From Marchantia polymorpha subsp. ruderalis (Eukaryota; Streptophyta; Marchantiopsida; Marchantiales; Marchantiaceae): a DNA stretch of 64,000 nt. The notes beneath the pieces were generated by a model. The model was not told the origin of the DNA and did not search any database. It saw nothing but the letters and a program-made list of their open reading frames with translations. Numbering within the stretch: the first letter of the stretch is position 1; each line of letters opens with the position of its first letter. Position numbers and translations under genes: made by a program. Below are positions 11,191 through 22,900 of this stretch, in pieces. The stretch is taken from assembly GCA_037833965.1 (NCBI GenBank), contig AP031354.1, forward strand, positions 23,476,001 through 23,540,000, given 5' to 3'.

Positions 11191-13300
11191 TGTGAAAGAA
11201 TTATAACTTGATATGAAGTATGCAACACAACACTTAAGTAGTTATTCACTCAGACACAACATTTGATCTAAACCTAGAGCCTTGGACAACATCAAACTGT
11301 TCTTCTCACTAAAGATATATTAACTCATAACACTATGTTCTTGTAAGAGAACATAACCGGTCATTGAGGAGAAAATGCAATAGAAATATGTACAACTTTC
11401 GCCTCCTCAATTGGCTGATACCTTGTAATGGTAGTGAATGTTCAAAATTAGCAGATTGATTCTAAGATTTTTTTATGGTTGTTTGAGGGTATCTTCAATA
11501 GAAGTGCAATTCAAAATAACATTGTTCACTAAAAGAGTTATGCTGAATATGACAGGCAATTCCATACACTTCGTCAATATGTGGACAACTTTGAGGTAAT
11601 AAGATCAAAAATCTGTAACAAATTAGCTTGGAAGTGTCCCTTGAGAAGTAGAATGGGCGAAGCAATTTTCCACTGCAAGGAGCCAAACAATCTGCAACAC
11701 GATTCTCATGGCCATTATTTGGCACAATTGGTGAGCTTTTGTGGTAAACATGGTATTTTTTACTTGTAAGCTATTTAAATTTCATTAGTACTATTTATTA
11801 TGACTCAATAAACACTTAGATGCCTTACCTAATCATGAAATCCTTATCAAACTTTGATTAGCTTTTGAATCTAAGTAGATGTCATTGTTACTATTAAGTA
11901 TCATTCAATGAAAATTTACATATGTAATTTCATGATGAAATTGGAATGATATTTTGATTCAAAGTTAAAAACATATATTTTAAATTTCAAAAGAATAATT
12001 TTTTTATTATTTAAATCAACAATTTCAATCAGATGTTATTGAGAATATAAATTTTATTTCATATTAATTTAAGAAAAGTAACCTAGTAATAAATTTGAAA
12101 TTCAAACTTTTTGTACACTATTTTTAGTAAAACAATTGAACATTTTGTATGAAACTGTTAATGATTCACATACTTATTAAGAGTTTGGGGTTTAAATATC
12201 CATATTAATATAAAAAATTTTTATAAAATTTTATATATTTTTATAAAATTTTATTGAAGCTGTAAATATTATATTTATATATATAATGCCTAATGTAAAG
12301 AATAATATGTTTCAATTCTATATACTTCTATGTTTTTATTGGAAATAATTTGTAATTTAGATGTTAATGAAAATAAATTCTCAATGAAAAATTGCTACTG
12401 GACCAAATGTGTGCAATAATCAAGAAGAAACAATGTATATCTTACTATTTATTTGTTGATAATCTGAGTTAGCTGGGTGTTAACTGCTATTCTACCTAAA
12501 TTTGCATATATCTACTAAGGATGGTATTATTTACTATTATTTAAATCGTCACAGAACAAACAATGGAATGGATATAACTACACCAATAATTTTCAACTAA
12601 GACCTAAACTTCTCAATAATCTAGAGATTAATGTTTCTCTTGGCATTTCATCAATAAAAATAGAACTTATTGTTAGAACTTATTAGCCTTACACGGACTA
12701 ACACAAGCAGCAATTTTGTTCAACATCTTCCTGTTCCACATTTTACTCTCTGTTTCACTTCCTTTTTTGATCTTAAACACGTATTTAATAACCCTTTTCT
12801 TGGTGGAATGTTCCTCTACCATACAATAATTTTGAACCTAGCTCATAAGAAATATGTGCGTACAAACAGTGAAATTGAAGAGATCACACGCACAAGAATT
12901 TGCAATATAGGGACAAGACGATAACGTCACACGAAACTCTGCCTGGGGAGTCAGTGAATCTTTTTAGTTCAGACGGATGATATGTTCCTCAGGTAATGTG
13001 AGGCAATTCTCTTCGAATAATCCGAACGCTGGCTCATCTGAGGATGTCATGCGTGGCTCTTGAAAGAGTGAGCTTCATTCACATGTCATCTGAAAAATCT
13101 GACATTGCTTTCGGGTGATCTGAACAACTGCAATGTTGCGGTGAACGTAGTTGTTTCAGAAATGTGTGAAGTGGGAGAAAGTTGATTCCAGGGAACTGTT
13201 AGGAACCTGAACCCGACGGTCACATTCAGAACATGATCGGACATGCTATCTACAAATTTACAAACATTTTCCGATGATGCCGTAGTCTAAAATTTCGACA
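11191..13300. other. LTR remnant, then AT-rich DNA without genes
   Basis: The first few hundred bases probably belong to the LTR of the minus-strand copia element, since TGTGAAAG directly abuts its primer site. From about 11750 to 12900 the DNA is very AT-rich with no credible ORF. Short ORFs at 11495-11769 and 12670-12924 have no recognisable motif. Confidence 0.45.
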
Positions 13301-13305
13301 TCGGC

Positions 13306-13340
13306 ATTATACCACGCGTATTTTGCGGATGTGGTATAAT
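13306..13340. repeat. Short inverted repeat (10-bp arms)
   Basis: ATTATACCAC and its reverse complement GTGGTATAAT are separated by 15 bases. The left arm with its flank (ATCGGCATTATACCACG) recurs near 18382-18400, so this may be part of a dispersed element. Confidence 0.6.
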
Positions 13341-13447
13341 AGTGTGAACCAAAATTGACGACCAACCAATACGGAATACTGATATTCCTTAAAGCTCACC
13401 CCACCATGAAACACAAAAAGATCCGATACATTCTTCATTGAGGCATT

Positions 13448-13559
13448 GTAGCTCCCCATTGGTCCTTCAACGCTAAACTGGAATGAACATGCGTTCATTC
13501 CAGTTTCCAGACCACTAATATCGCTACTAAATAGTAGCTCCCATTTTGTCCTTCAAACG
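13448..13559. repeat. Perfect 14-bp palindrome flanked by a direct repeat
   Basis: Arms AAACTGGAATGAAC and GTTCATTCCAGTTT (13475-13506) form a perfect hairpin with the loop ATGC. Near-identical direct repeats lie on either side, beginning GTAGCTCCC and ending CCTTCAACG or CCTTCAAACG (13448-13472 and 13534-13559). The arrangement resembles a small mobile or foldback element, but no target duplication could be proved. Confidence 0.6.
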
Positions 13560-13827
13560 AGGATACATTTGAAGGCCGCTCTCCATCACCACCGTGGACG
13601 TAATACGAAATTTGGGAAGACAATTGAAGGAACTGTTATAACAGAATCTAAACCGATAAAGACAAAGAATAACACACAGATTTACGTGGTTCATCAAATT
13701 GGCTACATCCACGGGCAGACAGAGTTACAGATTACAAAGACGGCTAAGGTTTACATAGCTACTACTCTACCAGAATTGAGCTGCAAGACATCGGCCTAAT
13801 ATACAAAATAGACGAATCATTAACGGC

Positions 13828-13874
13828 CCGGGGCGAAGTCCCCTTGGACTGGGGACGGGGGACTTCGCGCCCCG
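13828..13874. repeat. GC-rich hairpin in the P450 3' part
   Basis: CCGGGGCGAAGTCCCC and, downstream, GGGGACTTCGCGCCCCGG are inverted copies that differ by a two-base insertion. It lies in the tail of the P450 C-terminal ORF. It may be a foldback insertion or terminator-like structure; its role is unknown. Confidence 0.65.
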
Positions 13875-14932
13875 GCAGCGAGACCCCAGTACTACGTGTC
13901 AAAGTGTGTGATTCAGACTTTGGATTTAAGTCATCACAACAGGGACACGCGCGGATAAATTCAAAAAACCGAACCAGAATAGTTGCTACTACCTTGCAAC
14001 TCTGGTAAGTCAAGTCTTTCACAGCTCCAGTATAAAGACCCGCATGCACATATATCACAAAGTTCTTCAGAGAAAGCCCTCAGGTCTAACCTCATCTCAC
14101 ATTTTCTAGCTCGAACAGACTAAACCAATAGCGAGAAAGGATGATTCTAGCCTACACCTTGTCGAGCCAGCAATCCCTAACGGTGAAGGTAGGCAGTCTC
14201 TCTGACTCCCTACCATAACTCAAACTGAATGCGTTTGGTGATAAAAATCAGGGAACCCACCTGGAACGTCACGAACTTGTTGTCAGATGCTGGCTCCAGT
14301 TTATCACTCTGCAGCCAACGATCTGGGTTGAACAGTGCAGCATCCAGACCCCAGATAGACGTCATTCGAGCCATAGAATATGGTGCAAAGAAGACGTTCC
14401 CTTTCTGGCTGCTTATGAAGACGTCTCCTGCTGGAAGTGTGTCGTCTTCTTCTATGTCCCTCCCGTCCTGCACGAGGGGCAAGCACAGCTGGTTACAACA
14501 CCTTACCAATCTATATGAATCAGATTCATGTTGTGGCAATTGGGCACCATATAATCTGTTGAAAGGTCGAGTCTCCTCGTTATGTGGTCCTTTGTCTAGC
14601 CATGTTATGATATTCAGGGCAATATCTATTCAGGGCAAATCGAGGTCTACAAAGATGAAGATGAAAATCACGTTCCAAAACCAACGATGAAGGAAGACCT
14701 GGCTCATGAGACATACAAGAGGCACCGCAGGGTGAAGTCGAAGTGTCTCCTGAAGGCAAGCATGCAAGAAAGGCAGCTCGTCTAGAGACTCAAGGTGAGA
14801 AGCGCAGCAAATTCACGAATTCGTGAGTCCATCAAGCGAACGTAGTCCTCGTCTTGCATGTCGACATCCCAATACTGCTCCACCGAACATTCACATTCGA
14901 ATTGTCTCCGGATCTCATAGTCTCTGAGCTCT

Positions 14933-15134
14933 AAGTACAGTCTGTGTGACGCATCTGAGTGCATACTCAGCTCGTAGACAAGCCATGTGAGTGTCACCCC
15001 ATTAACATCCCGACTGGCGATCACGAAGTTGATAAGTACAGTCTGTGTGACCCATCCGAGTGCATACTCAGCTCGTAGACAAGCCACGTGAGTGTCACCC
15101 CATTAACATCCCGACTGGCGATCACGAAGTTGAT
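14933..15134. repeat. 101-bp tandem duplication in the P450 I-helix exon
   Basis: Two copies (14933-15033 and 15034-15134) begin AAGTACAGTCTGTGTGAC and end CGAAGTTGAT, with three differences in 101 bases. Because 101 is not a multiple of three, the second copy is read in a different frame. The first copy runs into TGA shortly after the junction, so this duplication alone disables the gene unless it is spliced around. Confidence 0.9.
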
Positions 15135-15154
15135 GACAATATGCCGCAGTAATT

Positions 15155-15230
15155 CGTCTGTCTGGGTGTTGTCTGCGTTGTCGTCTCTCATCGTGAGAGA
15201 CGACAACGCAGACAATCACCCAGACAGACG
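15155..15230. repeat. Long hairpin (about 37-bp arms, 3-base loop) inside the P450
   Basis: CGTCTGTCTGGGTG opens the left arm, the loop is TCG at about 15191-15193, and CACCCAGACAGACG closes the right arm. The arms are complementary apart from one inserted base. Read on the minus strand, the interior starts GTCTGTCTGG and ends CCCAGACAG, so it has intron-like GT and AG ends. Removing it would join the frame ...LTLTMMT to HELLRHIVINF in phase. Confidence 0.85.
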
Positions 15231-16705
15231 AGTCATCATCGTCAGGGTGAGAAATTTGGAAACGAGATCTCTCGCATATGGGGTCTGCAGGCATGACCAC
15301 AACAACTGAGCTCGAATCTATATCTCAGATTATCATCCATTGCACGAGGACCACGATCTGTGCACCTGTGACTGACTACGCTGGTGCCACCAGCTGCAGC
15401 AATTCAGAGAGCAAGATGTGAGATGAGTGAAACATACTCCTTCGACGTGAGCCAGGTAAGCTTGAGTCAGATCGTAAACTTGCCCATGAAGATGCTTGAG
15501 CTCGGCTTTTCTGTCAGCAATCAGGCTAAAGGTAAACCCATCCACTACTTGCATTTGCTCCGAAAACACGCGCTCTGTACCGATGTTCAAGTACCGTTTG
15601 AGCTCCCAGAAAGGATCACTGAAGCGCTTGACCGCGATGGTGGTGGCCAAGTCCAAAGATGAAGCGAACGCGATGTGTGGCCATGGCTTTGGAAGAGCAG
15701 ATGGCAGAGAGGCAAAGTCTACTCCAAACGCCACTTTTCCGATCACATCCAATGTCGCCCTTTGAAATAAATCCTGTCATCGTCGACAAGGCAAACACAT
15801 GTCAGGTCAGTTTGGTCTTGCCCAAAGTAATAATCGGCATCCGAGACTCTCTTTTCTAAATTGTTCCAGGAGTGCGAAATGTTTTGTGCCCATCCCTTTT
15901 CTTCGTCGACCTCAACCCAAAGGCTGTAGTCGGATCTGCAGAGGTTGGCGATGGGCAGCTCAGACCAGGAACCTCCTTGGACAACATAAGTGGTATTACT
16001 TACTTGGATGTCCACGGTGGTGCCTTTTCCAGCTACTTCAGCCAGAGGCCGAGCGATTGTACAAGTTTTCTTCTTCATTACAGCAGCAGTAAGGTCGCAG
16101 ACCGAAGGTTTGCAGAACTCCGAGGCCACCCACTTCCTCATAATCCACGACTCATGAAGCTCTTTCTGGCCCAGCAATACTTCCATGCGCTTGAAGAAGC
16201 CTTTGCCCTGTCAATCCAAGCCCATTACGACAGCACATCAGAGACACAGCCCATCACAAACTATGGTCTGCATGGAAGACGAGACGAGATCCGAAGGCGA
16301 ATTGGGCTGACGGGACAGACAGACCTTGCGGAAGTTGACGGAGTTCGTTTCGAGCAAGTACTGGACATTGATTGGATCCACGGTGCAGTAGAAAACTCGG
16401 CCCCAGGGCATGCGGACGTGAATGGTTTTGGCGAAGAGGAAGAACCCCAAGAGCCAATCGTGTAGATGACAGTAATGCGCCGAGATGTCGCGGACGCTGC
16501 CCAGCAAGGGCCAATATCTCGGCCCCAGACGAGCATTCTGCTTCAACCTGTAGAAGCAGACGCAAAGCACCAGAAGCACGATGACACAACCCAGCTGTAG
16601 AATGTAGCTGCTGGACTCGTAAGCCGTTCTCACCATGGCCTGGTACGTCTGGAAGTAATTCTGATACTCCTTCTCCGAGTACGAGAGGGCCATTTGCTCC
16701 ACCAT

Positions 16706-17381
16706 GTTCAGAATCTCCGAATCTTCGTAAGCCTTTGGTGTTTTGAGAAGCAGTTTGCTCTTCACCGTGCAGAATCACGAATTTGTGTGCGCGTGTCTAG
16801 AGCATCTACATGTTGCAGACGAGGGCTTAGTAAAGTGCCTTGCACCCGGCGATTTCCACAACCACGAAGGGATTGATTGTAAGCTTAGCGACTGCTGGCC
16901 ACATGCTGCCTTCAAGACTTTCTCTGATCCAACAACTTCACTGGGCATGCAAACGCTCCATGGCTCCGAATTGAGATTCAAAAGTGGTGTGGCCGTTGAA
17001 TGGCATCTGCTTTCTGGTCGGTCTTTACGGGCTACTTGAGTGTACAAGAGCATCCATAGCAAGGCCCAAACTTCAAATTATGGCACCGTTGAAACAGACA
17101 CGCGTTGTGAATTTCGAGCTTTGAACACGCGGGATGACGATGACGCTCGATGACGCTCGAATTCGTGCACGTTGGGAGCGATTTGATTTGAAATTCAACT
17201 GTTATGAAGGCCGCGGCACGAGGCTCGATGCCGAATTGGAAGGGGCGCGGGGCTCGATCGGGGAGAGGCTTCTTGCATTCTGAAGGAGCAGCAGCAGGAC
17301 GAGGAGGACGAGGCCCTGGCATGAGATGAGGTTGCGGAAGCGATGGTCGGTCTTTACGGGCTAGTTGCATATATATACATA
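16706..17381. other. No gene; short direct repeat
   Basis: This is the 5' flank of the P450 pseudogene. The string TGGTCGGTCTTTACGGGCTA occurs near 17016 and again near 17344. A 10-base unit (GATGACGCTC) is doubled at about 17139-17158. No coding feature is recognised. Confidence 0.4.
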
Positions 17382-17593
17382 TGCTTTGCATTCCTCGTAA
17401 ATTAGATTGCTTCGAACAGACATCTTGGGAACCAACCAAAAGACTCTAGACACCCTCAGTGGCACTTGAATGGTTTCAACTTGGTGAGATACGTTTTCTG
17501 TTGGTTCCCAAGGCTAACGAAAGCTTATCAAATTCTTAAGAAGATTTCAAGATGTCTGTTCGAAGCCATCTAATTTACAAGTAATGCAAAGCA
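17382..17593. repeat. Foldback element with 45-bp arms
   Basis: The left arm 17382-17426 and right arm 17549-17593 are reverse complements with three mismatches in 45. The pairing continues with GGGAACCAAC on the left against GTTGGTTCCC at about 17502-17511, interrupted by about 40 extra bases on the right side. The RNA of either strand could fold into a long stem. A MITE-like foldback transposon or a young hairpin RNA locus are both possible. Confidence 0.7.
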
Positions 17594-18734
17594 ATTGGGA
17601 AATTTATCTGATTTTCCCTCATACCCAGTACAGGCTTTGGATAGCGCCGAAGAGATTCACACGTCAATGTCTCAGGTCTATGGTTCATTTATCATCTTCA
17701 TAATTTTGTTTGTTTCAGTGTCTGCATGGCGCATATTTCATATGCTGAACAACATACTCCATTCACTCTTGAGAGTTAATAGAATTTTTTCTCCCCGGTC
17801 ACGACTTAGGCGGAACAAAACAGCCCACTACTCCAATGGAAAAGTGTAGGGAGTACCGAAGGCAGAAGAGACCTTTTGACATGGTACCTCTCTCGAAACT
17901 AAAGCTTCATTAATGTGTTATGATCCAAAACATTACGGACACAATTCGTTTGCATTTGAAGTGGGAATGTAAACTAATTTGGTATTGCAAGTAACTAATA
18001 ACGTAGCTCACAGCTACCAACACGTAAGAAAATACAGAAATTAAGACTCTGCTCGAGCTGGAAGAGAAACGCATTTGTAAAGTACCAATCTCACAGGTGA
18101 TGAAGCTTGTGATGCAAAAATGAAAATACGGAGCCTTTTCAATGAGAGGCCACCAAATTTCCAACACGTAGTCAATCAGGTATGAGATCTTATGGACCCA
18201 TCTTTGCTAAAGATTTATAGTTTTCAAATATACAATGAATATTCGCGTCTGAGTTTCCGAGAAATGACAATACAAATTCTGAGTTATGTCTCTAGGAGAC
18301 ATGTCTCAGGCAGATTCTGCGCAGGTTGTTGGGACTTTACTCTTTTCACGGGAAAAACGCTTCGAGTCCTTTTAGAATACCCATCGGCATTATACCACGT
18401 CCGCGACACATTTCACTACCAGCTGCCCTGGTCTCATCAGTGACCAGACTGGGATCCAAAATCGAGGTCGAGCGACCGCAAGCTTGTCCCGAGCGCTACC
18501 AGAGTTCGACGCTTTCTTGGCCACGAATTTCGTAAGGCTCCCAAGAGGGAAATCTACTGACGACATCTCCCAATCTCCAGAGGCGGGAAGAGGAGCAATT
18601 CCTTCGTGCAGTGCCTGATTACCAGTCCCGATTTCGACGAACTCCAGATTATACCGCCTCTTGTAGTCCCAATTACATGTCAAGATTCCAACATTATCGA
18701 GGACCTCAAGCACGTAGCAACTTTGATTCAAGCG
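17594..18734. other. No gene assigned
   Basis: A plus-strand open stretch (about 17595-17849, no ATG) contains one hydrophobic segment (FIIFIILFVSVSAW). A minus-strand open stretch (18390-18731) has no recognisable motif. Neither has enough support to call a gene. Confidence 0.3.
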
Positions 18735-18935
18735 GATTTGCCCCTCTTATATTACAATCAAGATGTTGTAAACCTTGCTTTTAATCTTGTTTTTCATGCT
18801 AAAATGAAACACATCAAGGTCAAGCATCACTTTGCAAGGAAACAAGTTTTAGATGAGGATATTGCACTTGATTACATACACATAGATTACAATCTACCTG
18901 ATCTTCTGATGAAGCATTTGCCGACACAAGTTTAA
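18735..18935 (+). pseudogene. Ty1/copia RNase H C-terminal fragment
   Basis: The plus strand reads LPLLYYNQDVVNLAFNLVFH, then AKMKHIKVKHHFARKQVL and LLMKHLPTQV. This matches the end of copia RNase H (known pattern: NP.FH.R.KHI...YHF.R..V, then AD..TK.LP). The active-site Asp of the usual CDNQ motif is replaced (YYNQ), and only the last 65 or so residues remain, with a stop after THLP-like PTQV. A polymerase fragment of the same type occurs at 7952-8371 but is 10 kb away and cannot be shown to be the same insertion. Confidence 0.75.
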
Positions 18936-19916
18936 CAAACATTGTCATTTTATTGGTATGTGATCACTGGCGGAATTACAAAAGTTTTGCTAGCCGATAT
19001 TCTAGCTTGATCGTTGCCTATTGCTGCCAACCAATCTTTATAATTGGGCTTGATCTTCCAACGTTCCTTGCTTACCATCTCAACAATTGCTAACAATCTA
19101 ACATAAAAAGACCAAGATATCCGCAAGCACAGAATTACAAGCCACTAATATCTTCAGCGCCGTGTGAGAATACATTTCGATTAGCGTGTTGACTCCAACC
19201 TTGATGCTTGCAGCACCAGCATCTAGTTCAGATACAATTATCTAAAGAAAATTCATGAAAACATCATCCAACTTCAAAACGCACATCACAGCACAAAGAC
19301 TCGACATCGACTTATAACATGGATCAAAGATCGGCTCGCTGTGCTTGCCGCCAGCGAGCCGTCTTCATCGTGAGCATTCGTTAGTGGCGATGGCAACGCT
19401 CACATAAAACATCAAGTCTCAACGCTCTTAATCAAAGTTGCTATTTTCTCTAGAAGCTGTGATTGTGTACGAGTCCTAATCTCAAGATCTGTTGAATGTG
19501 TTGATAACGAGGAGAATGTTTGTCACCTACGCATTACGATGGTGCAGGGTTCAGCAGAATGGGCAATTCCTCTGGTATCACTTCAGAATGGCTCAAAGAT
19601 CAACGGTTCATATCATACTTCAGAGTCAAAGTCATATTTTATTTTTTTAATTTTTTTAATTTTTTAATTTTTATTTTTATTTAAAGGAAAGACATGTGAT
19701 TGACTGACTGAGGGAAGACATGTAATCTTCTCAGCTTCCACAGAGGTCTTTACTTCACGCGCTCCCTCCTCCCTCAATCGACTCTCTGCACAAAGCTTTT
19801 TCCTGCTTCCGTGCACACTCAAACTCAGCAGAAGTATACTGTGTAACAGAATCTTTCATAGGAGGTTTCTTATGAAACCTCTTTGGTTTCTTATCATGGT
19901 TTTGGTTCCCTGTATT
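18936..19916. other. No gene; A/T-rich simple run
   Basis: Around 19636-19682 there is an impure run of T-rich units (TTTTTTAAT-like). Otherwise no coding, RNA or repeat feature is recognised. Confidence 0.4.
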
Positions 19917-22900
19917 TTAAAGTGAGTGCCCAGGATCAAGACATTCGTCTACCAACTGCGAATTAGCGAAAGGTATACTCTCCTCTTGTGGGCAAGTCAT
20001 GGAAATCTTGTTTTGAGGCCTTGCGAACTTTGTCTTGTCAAGTTTGAGTGCAGGACTGATCGAATGTTCCAGTCCTCTGTTGAGAGAGCTAGAACGCTGA
20101 TCATTTTCATACTCTACAGACTTCGCCTTTCTATGCATATCCTTTGCGTGCTGCGGAAACAGCGACGTATGTAATGCTTGAGACTTTGAAACGTGTCTCA
20201 CTTTCTCCTTTCTCAGAATTACCTTCCTCTGTTGAGAAGTAATCGTTTCCCTCGTCAAAGTTCCATATAGTTCCAGCTTCAATGCTTCCAGTTCCTCCTT
20301 GCTGAAGACCACCTTTGTGCGATCTTCTGACTATCGAGGTTGCTCCTTGCAGTACCAGTCAGTTTCTCTCAATGTGTTTAAACTCCCCAAAGTCTCAATC
20401 CTGAATGGTACGGTCTTCCTGGTTGGAGACGACTCTTGCAAACGTTCATCAAGTTGTTTGGTTCTGGGCGTCATAACTGAACTGAAGCATAACTGAAGGG
20501 CAACAATCGATTAACAGCTTCATGATTACACCACAATATCTATCAGACATGACTCCGTTAGGTGAGTCCTTTTGTACAAAATCTCACCTACGTATGGGAA
20601 GTAGTCCTGACGAAGAAATGTGGATGTCGTCGTGTCGAATACTTGTTAAGCTTTATCAACATTTCGATCTCCCTGTTCACAGCCAAGATCGATTGCAAAA
20701 TGGCAGGCGCAAAATGCATGAGCATCGAAGGTTCACTTCACTTCACTGCACAGAAGTCTCAAAAGTCAAGAAATCGCGTTGGGGATGCACTCGTTCCTGA
20801 TACCGGAACGACATCTTCTCGGACGAGACTGTTTTCCTAGAAACGAGGGCTCGGGCGATAGACACGCACGCAGCACACAAAGCAATCCTGGTGAAGAAAT
20901 GACAGCAATTTCCTTGATTGATGCTGATTATATCCCCCAAATTTCCGTGGACTCGAACTGGAATGACGAGTCAAAATTCAAACCATCGAACCACTCATGC
21001 ACAATCGCAGTCAATCCAGAGGTTTACAGGCACAGTTGAGTTACCAGGGCGAGTGGACGAACATAACCACAGCGCTCTCAGGTCGGAGATCAGAGGAAAA
21101 TTGCTCACGTGAACCATTTTCTCAGAGGTTAATGGCTCACAATAGCGGACGGACTGCCTCACCTCCGTCATCAGAATCATCTACGTTAGAATCATTCTCA
21201 GAACAATTGCATATCCGTCAGATTCTGAGTGTTTATCCGCTCAACTCGATCGTATAGTGACAGGGTGGACTTGAGATCAATAGGTTTCAGGTTCCAGCAG
21301 TTGGATGGAAGTCTGAGAGAAGAGGGGAATGATGTGAATGGCCCTGACCTTGTGGGTCGCCAAGCACATGTGATGCTCGGCATGTGACCCTGTGTGCATG
21401 AAGATCAGATGGCACCACACCCTTGTGACTTGATAAGGCCGAGCACGTTCTGGGCGTGCGAGGCATTCCTTCTCGCGCACAGAAGCGGTTCTGTGTTCAG
21501 CAAGCCAATCGTTTCTCCATGATCGCGTCGTGCATCCCATTCTTCGCTCCACCGAAGCAGGTTGTGATCTACCGAGCGACTTCAACAGTTACCAAAATGA
21601 TTGCCATAGTGAACGAAGAACTAGGTGAGTGCTCAAATTCATTCTCTATGGCAGATCTTGTTTTACATGTGCGGTGCACCTCTGGGGAGAAAACATATTT
21701 CTGTCAGGGATCAACTCGGCAACATCTATCTTGCCAGTTCATCATTTTGGTCTGAAACTAGGATGCTGCCCTGTTTGCAGAATCCAAGCGTGTGGTGAGA
21801 AACATCTCTCAACATACAGCGAGGCTGGATCAAATGGAGATATTCTGCTTCCTTCTCAAGGTAAGTCATAGCACAGGAGGAGAATGACATCAGCCTATTG
21901 CACAGAGCCCCACTTCTTTCTTCATGTTCACAGCAAGCATAAAAATAGATATGTTACACATGTTTTGCGAATTGAATTTCTCACCCAGGAATCTTCTTAT
22001 CGGACAAAACTGCCGCTGACCACAGTGCAGCAGCAGTGGGGTTGCAATAATTTTCTCATTTATTGAAACTAGGATGCGTAAGATTCGTAGAAAGGAAAAT
22101 GTCAATCTCGAATCGAATTATGTGCAGCGTTTCCAGGCACATCGACGGGAGAAAAAGTGACCATCTGTGAGCACAGTGTGCGCGCTGGTGTGTGAAGCTG
22201 TTGAGGGATGCGGCTCGACGTGCGAAGAAGAAGACAAGCAAAGTAGTCGGGAGTGGATCAGATTTCTGCCATATGTGCTCCAGGGAGCACAACGACTGTG
22301 TTCTCCTGCGCACCCGATATCTTCAATGGTCGCGCTGGGCACAACACATGCCATGCCGATCACTCTTCGATTCTGAAGATGTTTGGACCCTATGTACAGC
22401 TGTAGCACGTCCCTGAGCTTCTCTAGTGCTGGTTCGACAACCATATCAGGATCCACTCCTGAGCGTTGGGCTCAATACAGAGCAAAATGTTGCTCACGGT
22501 GTTTAGCAAGGTCTTAATACTCGGGAAATGTCTGAAATCGGTCGTCTTCTCGTGCATCCGATGCCTAATTTGGAGCTCAAGTTTTTGCTTCCCTGAAGAG
22601 AGCAGCAGCAGACACATCAGATACATCAGACACAGAAGACACCGCAGGCGCAGATCTAATGCTCTATGCCCTAGCCAGAGACAGAGCAATGTAGGCAGCA
22701 CCTCTGAAATTACATGCGCATGACTTCTTCATCATGGTGAGTACTCTTGCCTGTCATGAGCATTCTCCACTTTCTACTGATGTTGGATCGACACCGTTGG
22801 GAATGAAACTTCTCATTTCCGCGATTCCTGAAGACATTGCAAGATGTACAGAAAGAAAAAGACAAGAGATTTCATCTCAAGCCGTCTGCATCGAACTGGC

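Larger units (their letters stand above)
13762..16705 (-). pseudogene. Cytochrome P450 (CYP86 clan, CYP704-like), decayed
   Basis: Haem monooxygenase family; relatives in this clan hydroxylate fatty acids in the ER. Exon 1 (16325-16705) has an ATG at 16705, a membrane anchor (LGCVIVLLVLCVCF), GPRYWPLLGS and DPINVQYLLETN. Exon 2 (16004-16207) and exon 3 (15480-15773: DLFQRATLDVIGKVAFGVDF) join in phase at good splice sites. The next exon opens near 15284 (RDLVSKFLTL) and then breaks. The I-helix (VINFVIASRDVNGVTLTW) is present twice, out of frame, because of a 101-bp duplication, and shows ASRDV where AGRDT is usual. A one-base shift near 14792 precedes ESLDELPF and LQETLRLHPAVPL (ExxR intact, donor at 14716). 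The PERF exon 14261-14467 contains FNPDRW. In the C-terminal exon (below about 14043) AGLYTGAVKDLTY replaces AGPRICLGKDxxY: the haem Cys is gone and the acceptor is degraded. Almost certainly non-functional. Confidence 0.85.

Noticed and set aside
15021-15309. Two opposing 64-73-codon ORFs across the P450 hairpin
   Set aside because: They arise from the palindrome itself, which reads similarly on both strands.
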